Assembly: GCF_000330505.1 (NCBI RefSeq)
Contig: NW_004191622.1
Coordinates: 41,610 to 105,564 of the forward strand
Direction of reading: 5' to 3'
Origin: Entamoeba invadens IP1
Taxonomy: Eukaryota; Evosea; Mastigamoebida; Endamoebidae
DNA: 63,955 bases
This document shows positions 63,698 through 63,955 of the stretch, piece after piece. The translations under genes and the position numbers were made by a program. Under the pieces are notes generated by a model. That model did no database searches, had not been told where the DNA came from, and worked only from the letters and a program-made list of their open reading frames with translations. Positions within the stretch are counted from its first letter, which is position 1; each line of letters opens with the position of its first letter.

Positions 63698-63955
63698 ATG
63701 AAGTCTCCACAAGGTCAGCACCACACAGACTTCAAAATTAACGTTTTGGTGCTGAACACGGGGAACACATTCGTCGAAGGGGAGTTGAGAATACTGCGCG
63801 AACGGATGACTACACGATTCGAGTTTGAAACGCGACGAGTCAATAAGAAAGTCTACGGACTGACGTTTAATATCGATGAAATAGAGTCAATCTTCATGAA
63901 GGAAGACGTGAAAGAGGGAAAGCTTTATGAGATGGTTAATATTAGAGTGTCTTCA
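63698..63955 (+). CDS. start of an unknown gene, cut by the window edge
   Basis: An ATG at 63698 opens a frame of 86 codons that is still open at the last base. The peptide (MKSPQGQHHTDFKINVLVLN, continuing with FVEGELRILRERM and NVK-like charged stretches) has normal codon use and no low complexity, so it is probably a real 5' coding end. An A-rich leader precedes it. No domain recognisable from this piece. Confidence 0.65.
   Translation, partial: MKSPQGQHHTDFKINVLVLNTGNTFVEGELRILRERMTTRFEFETRRVNKKVYGLTFNIDEIESIFMKEDVKEGKLYEMVNIRVSS

Noticed and set aside
1..63955. tRNA, rRNA or CRISPR features
   Set aside because: I looked for cloverleaf-like segments, rRNA-like GC islands and regularly spaced repeats and found none I could support.

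Overview
The window looks like a scaffold from a reptile-type Entamoeba, most likely Entamoeba invadens or a close relative. I infer this from four signs. Intergenic DNA is very AT-rich. Introns are few and small and almost always begin GTTTGT. The gene families are typically amoebozoan: BspA-like leucine-rich repeat protein, F-box/LRR paralogs, Rab5, RhoGAP, ANTH-I/LWEQ, CH-LIM, TLDc. DNA transposons are abundant in the pogo/Tigger, Mutator-like and piggyBac styles, which are known to be expanded in E. invadens. There are no rRNA, tRNA or CRISPR features that I can support. Two runs of exactly 100 N (11529-11628 and 26761-26860) are assembly gaps of unknown true size.

Layout. 0-7 kb: a BspA-like protein, a 239-bp MITE, a small unknown gene and an unusual secreted lysine-rich protein with one intron. 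7-12.3 kb: gene-poor DNA carrying three DNA transposons in a row (a 980-bp CAGT-ended MITE, a 442-bp Mutator-like MITE with a 9-bp target duplication, and a Tigger-like element with a gapped transposase). 12.4-22 kb: four minus-strand genes (a two-exon beta-karyopherin, a CBM20 protein, a secreted S41-type peptidase-like membrane protein, and a tail-anchored CH-LIM protein). 22.4-27.6 kb: a 3-kb three-ORF pogo-like transposon, then a gapped piggyBac-like element that also carries a Ulp1-type cysteine protease.

28-44 kb: trafficking, cytoskeleton and regulatory genes. These are a degenerate Rho-like GTPase, a large HEAT-like/MYND protein with a short hidden last exon, a Sla2/HIP1R-type adaptor, a three-exon Rab5-like GTPase, an RWP-RK transcription factor, a Cys-rich protein, a possible winged-helix protein and a TLDc protein. 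45.7-51.5 kb: two paralogous F-box/LRR genes in convergent orientation flanking a two-exon tRNase Z-like gene. 52.4-64 kb: an SLC44 choline-transporter-like protein, a decayed pogo-like transposon, a RalGAP-beta-like protein, a four-exon RhoGAP, a RING protein and the start of an unknown gene cut by the window edge.

Several genes are unrelated in function but share a membrane-traffic/actin theme (Rab5, ANTH-I/LWEQ, RhoGAP, RalGAP-like, CH-LIM, Rho-like). I see no operon-like organisation. Splice models here were worked out by eye from GTTTGT donors, AG acceptors, reading-frame continuity and family similarity. Several acceptors are AAG or CAG rather than TAG.
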